Assembly: GCA_903846015.1 (NCBI GenBank) | Contig: CAIMZS010000381.1 | Coordinates: 1 to 36,151 of the forward strand | From: an uncultured Anaerolineae bacterium | Lineage (GTDB): Bacteria; Chloroflexota; Anaerolineae; Anaerolineales; Villigracilaceae | Length of the DNA stretch: 36,151 bases | Direction: 5' to 3' | Shown: positions 15,248 to 22,062 of the stretch, one piece after another | Layout of the letters: the number at the start of each line of letters is the position of its first letter | Position numbering within the stretch: position 1 is the stretch's first letter | The notes under the pieces: model-generated | Told to the model about the DNA's origin: nothing | Databases searched by the model: none | Seen by the model: only the letters and a program-made list of their open reading frames with translations | Position numbers and translations under genes: made by a program

Positions 15248-15898
15248 TTACAGCGTTGCGCTGATAATCTCGGAGGGAAACCCAAACTGGCTGAGCATTG
15301 CCCGTTTTATATTTTTGAAACCTGCCGTTTGCAAATGATTAAGTAGCAGCACGCCCCGGCAGCCGCCCAACCAGCGTGGATTCAAGTGGTAGACCCCTTC
15401 CCAGATTTTCTGATAGAGCTTTTCGGCGCGGGTCATATTTACCAGCACCAGCCGCCCGCCGGGTTTCAAGACCCGTTTGAACTCCGACAGCACCACCGGA
15501 AAATCCTTTTCGGGGAGCAGGTCAAACATGTAGCTGTTCATCAGCAAATCGAAGTGCTGGGCGGGGAATTCCAGGGCATAGGCATCCCCGATTGTCAGTT
15601 TATAGCCAGTGGTGCCCGACCTGGAGGCTTTGAGGAGAGCCTTCTCCAGCATGGCGGGCGTCAGATCGATACCTATGTTCTCTCCATCCGGGTTGGCTTT
15701 CAGGATTTCGAGAAAGGTGAGGCCGGTGCCGACAGCCACTTCCAGGATCGCCTCACCATTTTTGATTTTTGCAAACGCCAGCGCCCTTTGCCGGGCTTTG
15801 GTTTCGGTCAGGCTGCCCCAAACATCGTAGATAAGAGCTGTCTGTGTATAGACCTCAACGACCTCAGGTTTATTGAGTTTTGAAGCGGAAATGGTCAT
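15248..15898 (-). CDS. Class I SAM-dependent methyltransferase 2
   Basis: The 216-residue protein carries motif I ILEVAVGTGLTF, IGIDLTPAML, IGDAYALEFPAQHFDLLMNS and RVLKPGGRLVLVNM. The core is of the UbiE/MenG type; the methyl acceptor is not evident. It follows arsR with a 62-nt gap that holds a second copy of the putative ArsR operator (15911-15932), so it is a likely direct ArsR target. CAGGAG precedes the ATG at 15898. It is paralogous to the next gene, and the pair may act on two steps of one modification or on two substrates. Confidence 0.85.
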   Translation of the reverse strand: MTISASKLNKPEVVEVYTQTALIYDVWGSLTETKARQRALAFAKIKNGEAILEVAVGTGLTFLEILKANPDGENIGIDLTPAMLEKALLKASRSGTTGYKLTIGDAYALEFPAQHFDLLMNSYMFDLLPEKDFPVVLSEFKRVLKPGGRLVLVNMTRAEKLYQKIWEGVYHLNPRWLGGCRGVLLLNHLQTAGFKNIKRAMLSQFGFPSEIISATL

Positions 15899-15910
15899 GA
15901 TTTCTCCTGT

Positions 15911-15932
15911 ATATTTCGGTATATCCCGATAT
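15911..15932 (-). promoter_or_regulatory. Putative ArsR operator 2, before the methyltransferases
   Basis: An imperfect inverted repeat with core TCGG-N6-CCGA and AT-rich flanks (ATATTTCGG at 15911-15919, CCGATAT at 15926-15932) has the same core and spacer length as the site overlapping the arsR start. It sits just upstream of the methyltransferase ribosome site. Confidence 0.65.
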
Positions 15933-15960
15933 GTTATTTAAAAAAAATATAACGTCTGGA

Positions 15961-16257
15961 TTAATCGCAGCAACTGCGCAGCAGTTGGTTGAGCTTTTCG
16001 AGTGTGTTGATGACTTTCACCTGATCAGGACGATAATACATTTCTTTGCCTTCTTTTCTGGAGATTAGCACCCCGGCCTGCTTCAAGATCGACAGGTGTT
16101 CCGAGGTTGCCGGTTGACCCAGCCCGACAGCTTCTGCGATCTGGTTGACGGCGCGTTCCTGCCCATCCAGAAAAAGCAAAACAATATTCAGCCGCGATTC
16201 ACTCGCCAGCGATTTGAGAAAATTGAGCAGGTCAGCAGGAACGGTTACGGTATTCAT
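15961..16257 (-). CDS. ArsR-family transcriptional regulator
   Basis: This 98-residue winged-helix protein has the ArsR layout: LASESRLNIVLLFLDGQERA, then the recognition region QIAEAVGLGQPATSEHLSIL and the wing SRKEGKEMYYR. It ends in LLRSCCD; the Cys pair could bind metal or sense redox state, but the canonical ELCVCDL arsenic site is absent. ArsR proteins are repressors released by metals or other signals. An operator-like palindrome covers its own start codon (16256-16285) and a second lies before the methyltransferase gene. The gene order CPBP protease, arsR, methyltransferase, methyltransferase suggests one regulatory unit. Confidence 0.92.
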   Translation of the reverse strand: MNTVTVPADLLNFLKSLASESRLNIVLLFLDGQERAVNQIAEAVGLGQPATSEHLSILKQAGVLISRKEGKEMYYRPDQVKVINTLEKLNQLLRSCCD

Positions 16258-16286
16258 AATATATCGGCAATCTCCGATATATTATA
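16256..16286 (-). promoter_or_regulatory. arsR promoter -10 and operator 1
   Basis: Perfect 12-bp arms (16256-16267 and 16274-16285) are separated by 6 nt. The right arm overlaps a consensus TATAAT on the - strand (16281-16286), and the left arm reaches the arsR start codon. The -35 position (16304-16309, TGTCAC) is weak. Repressor binding would cover both the promoter and the translation start. Confidence 0.8.
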
Positions 16287-16296
16287 CCTTAAACAG

Positions 16297-17007
16297 TTAA
16301 ACTGTGACAGGCTTTCTACTCATCAAAATCATGGAGGTGATGATGACCACATCCTGCACAAAATGGAGCGCCCACGCCAGGAAAAGCCCGTGGGTTTCCA
16401 GCAGAGACAGCGCCAGCAGCCAGCCGAGGAAGCCAGCCATCAGTGCGCCGACCACTCCACTGGGCATTCCAAAATAATGGGGGCCGCCGAATACAATCCC
16501 AGAGATCAGAATGATGATGGAGACCGAAAAGATTCCATATAACGGCGAAACGATCCCGAGCCTGAAGATCGCTTCTTCGGAAAAAGCATTTGTCATCGAA
16601 AAGGGGATGGCCCACAGCAGGCTGAATACAAAGTAGCGATAGTCCACGCCGGCTTTTTTCAACTGGAAGAACATGAAGATGGCTGTGCCAAGTGTGATAA
16701 AAAGACCGATACTTGTGGCAATCTCCAGCCAGGTTTCATTGCCCGTGACCCCCAGCCACGCGATCTTGCTGATTTGCGCGTTGACATTTCCCAGGCGGAA
16801 GAAATGCGCGAAGTTTTCAGGGTTGAGCAGATAGACCAGGAGCAGAACAATCGCTGCCAAAACCAACTGCAGGGACTGGAATTTGATTTGCGTGTTGACA
16901 ACAGGATTTGAATGAAACACGGTTTTGATCCTGGCAGTCAAAGGTCGCAGCGCGAAAATGCCTGCGACGGCCAGGCTAATGATCAGGGCGGTAAGAAGCG
17001 GGATCAT
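16297..17007 (-). CDS. CPBP-family intramembrane metalloprotease-like protein 1
   Basis: This 236-residue multi-pass protein carries the CPBP (Abi/Rce1-like) motifs: EEAIFR (EExxxR), FGGPHYF (FxxxH) and HFVQD near the C-terminus. Members are membrane proteases or protease-like proteins linked to bacteriocin immunity or CAAX-type processing. About seven or eight hydrophobic segments are visible. The ATG at 17007 is preferred because GGAG lies 5 nt upstream; a GTG two codons earlier is possible. It lies upstream of arsR on the same strand, separated by 39 nt that hold the arsR operator. The substrate protein is unknown. Confidence 0.8.
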   Translation of the reverse strand: MIPLLTALIISLAVAGIFALRPLTARIKTVFHSNPVVNTQIKFQSLQLVLAAIVLLLVYLLNPENFAHFFRLGNVNAQISKIAWLGVTGNETWLEIATSIGLFITLGTAIFMFFQLKKAGVDYRYFVFSLLWAIPFSMTNAFSEEAIFRLGIVSPLYGIFSVSIIILISGIVFGGPHYFGMPSGVVGALMAGFLGWLLALSLLETHGLFLAWALHFVQDVVIITSMILMSRKPVTV

Positions 17008-17328
17008 GTTCACTCCATTTATGGTTTACCAGATTTGTAATTTTGCCAGCATCAAGAAGGGGATGACCAGGACTGCCGCGTTTAGAGCCATCCCAAAAGT
17101 ATTGGAATGGCTCCGGTGGCGCAAACCTTCAGCGCAGCGGGGAATGATGCGCCGTCTGCCAGAAATCAGGTTGTCGACTTGACAGACCGAAAATAGAAAA
17201 TCACCAGCCACAACCATAGACGAACACCCCGCCGGCTTCCAGCCAAAAGATATTCACACCAATGCCTGGGTCAAGCGCATGGAAATCTGTTGCCAGGTTA
17301 TTGAAGCTTAAACCAATCTTGATAGCGC
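17008..17328 (-). other. Intergenic stretch with possible decayed reading frames
   Basis: No intact gene is supported here. On the - strand, short frames interrupted by stops encode protein-like pieces: NIFWLEAGGVFVYGCGW then a stop, and later a hydrophobic NAAVLVIPFLMLAKLQIW that ends in TAA just before the CPBP gene. The pieces could be the remains of a small membrane-protein gene, but no family can be named. No terminator or repeat was recognised. Confidence 0.3.
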
Positions 17329-17895
17329 TTACTCTGGCAGAACCATGGGGGGAAGGTTACGAATCCGCGCGATGGTTTTCTTCAACCAGGCGACCTCATT
17401 GGCGTAATACTCATTGCCATAGTCGAGCGTCAACTGCCATAACGCGCCCAGACGCTCAATGCCGACCTGTTTGGCATTTTCCTCAATATACGTCTGTGCG
17501 GCAGATAAGGACTGCGCCTGATATACCTCAATGGCCTGGATACGTTTTTCAAATAAGAATATCACTTCATCGTTTGTATGTCCGTGGGCGAAAAAGACCT
17601 GGATCAGCCATGCCTGGCGCTGTATCTCCAGCGGCAGCGGCGTGGACACCCAACGATGCAGTTCAGCGCTGCCAGCCTCGGTAATCTGATACTGCTTGCG
17701 GTTGGGCTTGCCTTCGCCCTGAATGATTTGCGACTCGACAAACCCATCTTTTTCCAGATTCTCCAAAGCTTTATAAATATGGCTCTGGGTGGCTGACCAA
17801 AAATGCGCCACCGACTGATTGAAAAGTTTCTTCAGGTCATAGCCCGTCATGGGTTGGTATTCAAGAAAACCGAGAATGGCATGTGTGAGCGGCAT
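17329..17895 (-). CDS. PadR-family transcriptional regulator 1
   Basis: This 188-residue protein has the PadR N-terminal winged helix (LTHAILGFLEYQPMTGYDLK, HFWSATQSHIYKALENLEKD and the wing KPNRKQYQIT) and a C-terminal alpha-helical dimerisation domain of the Vir_act_alpha_C type (residues about 95-180). PadR proteins repress nearby genes until an effector binds. It lies 7 nt downstream of the ketopantoate-reductase-like gene and is transcribed with it, so the palindrome at 18911-18930 is the expected autoregulatory site. It is a relative of the PadR at 19818. Confidence 0.9.
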   Translation of the reverse strand: MPLTHAILGFLEYQPMTGYDLKKLFNQSVAHFWSATQSHIYKALENLEKDGFVESQIIQGEGKPNRKQYQITEAGSAELHRWVSTPLPLEIQRQAWLIQVFFAHGHTNDEVIFLFEKRIQAIEVYQAQSLSAAQTYIEENAKQVGIERLGALWQLTLDYGNEYYANEVAWLKKTIARIRNLPPMVLPE

Positions 17896-17902
17896 GGGCT
17901 TC

Positions 17903-18889
17903 CTACTTCTTAATGATGGCGTTCATTTCGTCAATGTACGGCTTGAACGCATCAAGTTTGGGTGTGGGCACACCGAGTTGTTTGCCAGTATTGACCACAT
18001 CAGCATAAATCTTTTGCAATTCAGCGGGAGCATACGCGCCGTGTCCGCTCGAGATTTTCACCGCGACTTCAGCACCGATGAATATTTTTGTCATGAAAGT
18101 CGAGAACCACACCGGCCCCAGAAACATTTGCAGGTCCTGAATTTGAGTCACATCCACACCGCGCGCCTTGAGAATTTCCAGGCATTCCTTGCCCGCTTCC
18201 AGGGCTTCACTGATGGCCTGGCTATTTTTCGCAAAGGGAAGAAAACCGCGCGCTTTCGCTCCGCCAGAAATCCACGGCACCGTCGAAGCCAGGTGGGCCC
18301 AGTACCATTGTTCCATATTGGCTTGAATAGCCGCTTTGATCCCGGCCGATTCAAACATGCTGACAACTTTATCAAGATTCGCTTTCGCTATTTGTTTCAC
18401 ATCCGCGGATTCAGGCTTCCCGCAGGTGGAATCTCCCAGGACAACATTGTCTGTAATTGCGCCATCCAGCACGCCATTTTCAATCGCGCCGCCCGCGCGC
18501 GGCATGCCCAGCACATAGCGCGACCTGGGCAGGTATTCATTGATGAAGTCCAGGCTGTCCCAACTGTTGTTAAAGAACAGCACCAGCGCATCGCCCATGT
18601 TCTGCGCAATCAGCGGCAGGATTTCCCTGGTCTGATAATGCTTGACCGATTCGATGATGAGATCATAGCCATCCTCTGGCTTGAAAGCGGTGACCACCTT
18701 CGGCGCGAATATTTCCCGCACATATATCTTCTTTTTAAAGCGCTCGCTGATAATGTCGAGTTGAATTCCGTTGGCCCAATCTTTTTCCTTGCCAGAACGG
18801 ACATACATGCTCACGTCATTGCCCGCGCCGGTCAACGCCCAGGCATATAGCGTGTTGATTACACCCGCACCGAAAAATAGAATTTTCAC
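17903..18889 (-). CDS. Ketopantoate reductase (ApbA/PanE)-family protein
   Basis: This 328-residue protein starts with a Rossmann segment MKILFFGAGVINTLYAWAL, followed by LIIESVKHYQTREILPLI, FFNNSWDSLDF and a C-terminal helical domain. The family reduces 2-dehydropantoate with NADPH, but the dinucleotide motif (GAGVIN) and catalytic regions are divergent. The gene is paired with a PadR regulator instead of pantothenate genes, so a true PanE role is doubtful; another keto-acid or flavonoid-like substrate is possible. The start is GTG at 18889, with AAAGGAG 9 nt upstream. It has its own promoter at 18927-18955. Confidence 0.78.
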   Translation of the reverse strand: MKILFFGAGVINTLYAWALTGAGNDVSMYVRSGKEKDWANGIQLDIISERFKKKIYVREIFAPKVVTAFKPEDGYDLIIESVKHYQTREILPLIAQNMGDALVLFFNNSWDSLDFINEYLPRSRYVLGMPRAGGAIENGVLDGAITDNVVLGDSTCGKPESADVKQIAKANLDKVVSMFESAGIKAAIQANMEQWYWAHLASTVPWISGGAKARGFLPFAKNSQAISEALEAGKECLEILKARGVDVTQIQDLQMFLGPVWFSTFMTKIFIGAEVAVKISSGHGAYAPAELQKIYADVVNTGKQLGVPTPKLDAFKPYIDEMNAIIKK

Positions 18890-18910
18890 AATAAATACTC
18901 CTTTGCAAGT

Positions 18911-18955
18911 ATATAACTATATAGTTATATTACCAAACAGGCTTATACCTGTCAA
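18911..18955 (-). promoter_or_regulatory. Promoter and PadR-type palindrome before the reductase-padR operon
   Basis: On the - strand a consensus TTGACA (18950-18955), a 17-nt spacer and TAATAT (18927-18932) form a strong promoter. A perfect 20-bp palindrome with centre AACTATATAGTT (18911-18930) overlaps the -10. The arrangement predicts repression, most likely by the PadR encoded in the same operon. Confidence 0.85.
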
Positions 18956-18968
18956 GGGGTATTCAGGC

Positions 18969-19814
18969 TCAGTTTTCGGTTTTTCCGATTCGATTTCGGT
19001 AAATCAGCAGCCCGGCCGCGCCCAGCAAAACCGAAGTCAGGAGGCCTTCACTCGTGGGGGTCAAAATCATCCCCAGCGGTGGGTTAATTTTGATGAAGCC
19101 GTTGATCACCAGCGGCATGCTCAACCCGTTGATCAAATTGTGCAGGACAAATGCCGGCCAGGTGGATTTGCTCGCCAATTGCAATTCGCCAAACAGGATC
19201 GCGGTTGGGATCAAACTGAATAGCCCAAGCGCCAGGAACACCGGCAGGCTGGTGGTCATGAAGCTGTTCAGCGTCGCTTTATCCATGTAATAAATATAAT
19301 ATGAAAGGTGCCAGGACCACCACAGGATGCCAACGATCAGGTGGTTCAAAAATCGGGGCACTTTGGCAGCCTGCAGACGCGGAGTCAGGTAGCTGCGCCA
19401 GGCGAACTCCTCGAAAATGTTTTTCAGCAGCGAGCCCACCAGCATCAGCCCCGCGGCTGAGAGATACGCGCCGAAGCCTTGCGCGGCAAATCCAGCGACG
19501 CTGACTGCGCCGGTGACGATAGCCAGGCCAAACGCCAGCAGCGCCGCCAGCGGATAGACCAGGATCGCCACCAGGTACCAGATCCAACCGCCAGCGCGGA
19601 GATTGAGCCCAAATCCGGCATCCTTCCAGCCGTCGCCTCCAAAAGCGCGCAGCAAAATCCCTGCCAGCGCCGGGGAAACCAGCCAGACCAGTGCTCCCAG
19701 GCTTTGCATGGGCGGCGCAGTATTTCCGGTGACGTTATTGAGCCAGATTCCCAACCAGCCCCCGCCAACCGTAAAAAGCCCCATGATGAAAAGATTGCGA
19801 ATAGTTTTGTTCAT
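18969..19814 (-). CDS. CPBP-family intramembrane metalloprotease-like protein 2
   Basis: This 281-residue membrane protein has the CPBP motif set in full: EEFAWRSYL (EExxxR), WWSWHLSYY and HNLINGLS. About eight hydrophobic segments are present, the first being NLFIMGLFTVGGGWLGIWL. The motifs indicate a possibly active membrane protease with unknown substrate. It begins 3 nt after the PadR stop; an AGGA site lies inside the end of padR, so translation is coupled and PadR repression would control it. Confidence 0.88.
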   Translation of the reverse strand: MNKTIRNLFIMGLFTVGGGWLGIWLNNVTGNTAPPMQSLGALVWLVSPALAGILLRAFGGDGWKDAGFGLNLRAGGWIWYLVAILVYPLAALLAFGLAIVTGAVSVAGFAAQGFGAYLSAAGLMLVGSLLKNIFEEFAWRSYLTPRLQAAKVPRFLNHLIVGILWWSWHLSYYIYYMDKATLNSFMTTSLPVFLALGLFSLIPTAILFGELQLASKSTWPAFVLHNLINGLSMPLVINGFIKINPPLGMILTPTSEGLLTSVLLGAAGLLIYRNRIGKTEN

Positions 19815-19817
19815 AGT

Positions 19818-20381
19818 TCATCCTATCTTGAGTGAATAGTTTTGGGTTTCGATGCGCTCGATGGCTGTCCGCAGCCAGGCGGCTTCGGATTGGTTGTTGA
19901 GGTAACCCGCCTCGAGCGTGAGAAAACTCAGGAAAATGGCGCGAGGATCGTTGATCTTGCTGGGGGAATTTTGACTGGCCTGGTAGACCGCCTCGTAAAC
20001 CGCCAGCCTTTCCTGCGTGATCCTGAGCCTGTGCCGCAATAGCCCGAGCAGCTCCGTATCTGAAAGTTTGCCGCCGAAATAGACCTGGATCAGAAACGGC
20101 TCGCGGCCCTCCTGTTCAGGCAGGGGTGTGCTGAGCCATTGGTGCAGCGCCGCCCTGCCCACATCCGTAATGGTATAGATTTTCATATCGAGACGCTCTT
20201 CGCGTTCGATAACTTCCTTTTGTACCAGACCATCTTCGGTCAGTTCGGCCAGGGTACGATAGATCTGACTCTGGTTGGCCGGCCAAAAATGCTGCACCGA
20301 GCGGTCGAAGGCTTTCTTAAGATCGTAGCCGGAGAACGGGGCAAAAGAGAGAAATCCGAGAATGGCATGTTTTAGGGACAT
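19818..20381 (-). CDS. PadR-family transcriptional regulator 2
   Basis: This 187-residue protein has the same layout as the 17329 protein: SLKHAILGFLSFAPFSGYDL, HFWPANQSQIYRTLAELTED, a wing with LDMKIYTITDVG and a helical C-terminal domain. It heads a two-gene operon with the CPBP gene at 18969. GGAAA lies before the ATG and the promoter at 20410-20438 has a palindrome at the expected transcription start, so autoregulation is likely. Confidence 0.92.
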   Translation of the reverse strand: MSLKHAILGFLSFAPFSGYDLKKAFDRSVQHFWPANQSQIYRTLAELTEDGLVQKEVIEREERLDMKIYTITDVGRAALHQWLSTPLPEQEGREPFLIQVYFGGKLSDTELLGLLRHRLRITQERLAVYEAVYQASQNSPSKINDPRAIFLSFLTLEAGYLNNQSEAAWLRTAIERIETQNYSLKIG

Positions 20382-20393
20382 CTTATTTCCTTT

Positions 20394-20438
20394 GTACTAT
20401 AGTACTTGTATTATAGCGTAAGTAGAATAAAAAGTCAA
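20394..20438 (-). promoter_or_regulatory. Promoter and operator of the padR-CPBP operon
   Basis: On the - strand TTGACT (20433-20438), a 17-nt spacer and TATAAT (20410-20415) form a near-consensus promoter. The perfect palindrome GTACTATAGTAC (20394-20405) starts 4 nt downstream of the -10, covering the likely transcription start. Its ACTAT/ATAGT half-sites resemble those of the other PadR site at 18911-18930. Confidence 0.85.
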
Positions 20439-20595
20439 AACTTTTCGGAGAAAATGGATTCGGAATGGGTGAACATGAATTTTTCTGTTCCGCCCATGCC
20501 CTCAAAACTGACACCATAAAAACGAGCCCCACCATTTTAAGAAATAGTATTCCCAAGGAATGGGCATACACAAACCCTGGTTCACCGCAAAGTCA

Positions 20596-20618
20596 CCTCG
20601 TGCTGGAACCGGGACTAT
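20596..20618 (+). repeat. 23-bp direct repeat, right copy
   Basis: Identical and parallel to 11436-11458. It lies in non-coding DNA between the padR promoter and the palindrome at 20643. Confidence 0.75.
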
Positions 20619-20642
20619 CGCAAGGGGCGCAAAGAAAAGTCC

Positions 20643-20677
20643 GTCGTAGGGGCGGAGCGGCGCTCCGCCCCTACGAC
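20643..20677. repeat. GC-rich REP/MITE-like palindrome
   Basis: Perfect 17-bp arms (20643-20659, 20661-20677) surround a single central base, with core GTAGGGGCGGAGC and its complement. Short palindromes ending in GTAGGGGCG are known as dispersed elements in many environmental bacterial genomes. A transcript would form a very stable hairpin. Confidence 0.7.
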
Positions 20678-21007
20678 CACATGGAATGAGGTGCGGTTTC
20701 AACCGCGCCGGGGATTGCCGCGCGGCGGAGCGCTGCTCGCAGCAAAAACGGGCCTGGTTGCAGTTCACAAATTCGCTGAAAGCATGTATGATACAGGTAG
20801 GTGATCGGCACGAGTGCTGCTGGTGAATTTTTCTCGCAAAACAACCTTATTCGTTCTCAAATGATACGGTGGTCAGGAAAAATGCTCTTCCCTGGCGAAG
20901 GCTGTATTTTGGCGAGTATTGAGTTCTTTTTATTAGTAAGTCATTATGAATAGGCGGACGGATTCCCAGCGTTGGGAATTACCCGCCCAATTATCAGGAT
21001 CGCAACC

Positions 21008-21808
21008 ATGAGTGATACGAAAATTCGAATGATCGGTTTCTTTTGCGGCTTATTGTTGGGCCTGCTTTATTCCTATATTTCTCAGTTTATCAATATCTGG
21101 ATGCTGCCCGGAATCCCACATTTTGATTTGCCGGTCGGACGGGTGGCCATGCTGGTGTGTACCATGTTGGAAATGGGTATCGTCGGGATCATGGTGACGT
21201 TGAACAAAGAATCGTTGGTGGGGATCGTAGGCGGTGCGCTGTTCATGGTCTTTACCGGATCCTATATTAACTACCTCAATTCCGGCTCAACCAAGGCAGT
21301 TGAAACATTGCTCGTTTTCATATTTACCTTTCTGCCACGCATCGTTCTCTTCATCCCATCAGCATTGTTTCTTCGCTGGGTATCGAGCCAAATTGAACAG
21401 GCTGTCACAGAAGCGGCCGGCTCCATTGGGCGCATCACACGGGTAGTGGCTGCCATTGTGCTGGTAAGCGTAGTTGGAGGCAGCTTTTCCATGTTCTCAG
21501 CGGAAGCGCGTCTGGCCTTGCAGGATGCCAATCAACTGACGCTGGATGGAATTTCTTCAGTCGCACAACAAACCCGGCTGCCCGCCGCCCTCACCCCGGT
21601 TGAAGGGTTTTCCACCCATGGCTACGGCGCTTACACACTGGATTGGAGTGACAAGGTGGATAGTCTCAATGTAATCAGACCAGAGTCAGATAGCAGTGTA
21701 ATCGAATCCCTCATCATCATCCGCTTTGACAACGGCTATAAATTCGGGTGTGTCTACACCCCGCCCAGCCGAAGCCCCAAATGTATCAATATCACACTGG
21801 TGCAATAA
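21008..21808 (+). CDS. Unknown membrane protein with C-terminal soluble domain
   Basis: The 266-residue product has an N-terminal half with about four membrane segments (near residues 8-30, 40-62, 68-88 and 105-130) and a fifth near 150-170 (VVAAIVLVSVVGGSFSMF). A soluble C-terminal domain of about 95 residues follows, containing GYGAYTLDWSDKVDSLNVIR and a final CVYTPPSRSPKCINITLVQ with two Cys that might form a disulfide outside the membrane. I recognise no family. ATG 21008 has AGGAT upstream; an in-frame GTG/TTG-type start further upstream lacks support. It is isolated: divergent from padR and convergent with the MttB-like gene. Confidence 0.65.
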   Translation: MSDTKIRMIGFFCGLLLGLLYSYISQFINIWMLPGIPHFDLPVGRVAMLVCTMLEMGIVGIMVTLNKESLVGIVGGALFMVFTGSYINYLNSGSTKAVETLLVFIFTFLPRIVLFIPSALFLRWVSSQIEQAVTEAAGSIGRITRVVAAIVLVSVVGGSFSMFSAEARLALQDANQLTLDGISSVAQQTRLPAALTPVEGFSTHGYGAYTLDWSDKVDSLNVIRPESDSSVIESLIIIRFDNGYKFGCVYTPPSRSPKCINITLVQ

Positions 21809-21966
21809 AACCGGCACCCATTGGCAATCATCATTCTAGAAACTACACTCCTACCCCCAGGCATCATTGCCTATTTCAGTTTGTTTGCCCACGGATAAAA
21901 CTGTCCGGGAGTAAATTTTGGCGCGGCGGGGAGAGCGCAGTGCAGACCCCCTCCGGCCTTCAGCCA

Positions 21967-22002
21967 CCTCCCCCCATTTTCAAAAACCGAAAATAGGGGA
22001 GG
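21967..22002. terminator. Hairpin between convergent genes
   Basis: CCTCCCC...ATTTTC (from 21967) pairs with GAAAATAGGGGAGG (21989-22002) around an A-rich loop, with a small mismatch in the C-run. Flanking CCCCCTCCGGCC motifs occur twice (near 21950 and 22040). The site probably ends transcription of the 21008 gene and of the - strand MttB operon. Confidence 0.5.
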
Positions 22003-22062
22003 CAGGGTGGGGGTCGCTCTTAACACGCTCGAAGTTCGGCCCCCCTCCGGCCTGTGCGCGTC

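Larger units (their letters stand above)
20439..21007 (+). other. Non-coding stretch between divergent genes
   Basis: No gene is supported in this 570-bp gap. It holds the right copy of the 23-bp direct repeat (20596-20618), a GC-rich 35-bp palindrome (20643-20677) and A/T-rich DNA upstream of the + strand gene at 21008. A possible promoter for that gene is TTGAGT (20919-20924), 17 nt, then CATTAT (20942-20947), a weak match. Short frames here lack ribosome sites and recognisable content. Confidence 0.5.

Noticed and set aside
17849..18850. A 333-residue + strand open frame opposite the ketopantoate-reductase-like gene
   Set aside because: Its translation is His/Arg/Phe-rich with no domain, and the - strand frame has a clear family, ribosome site and promoter.
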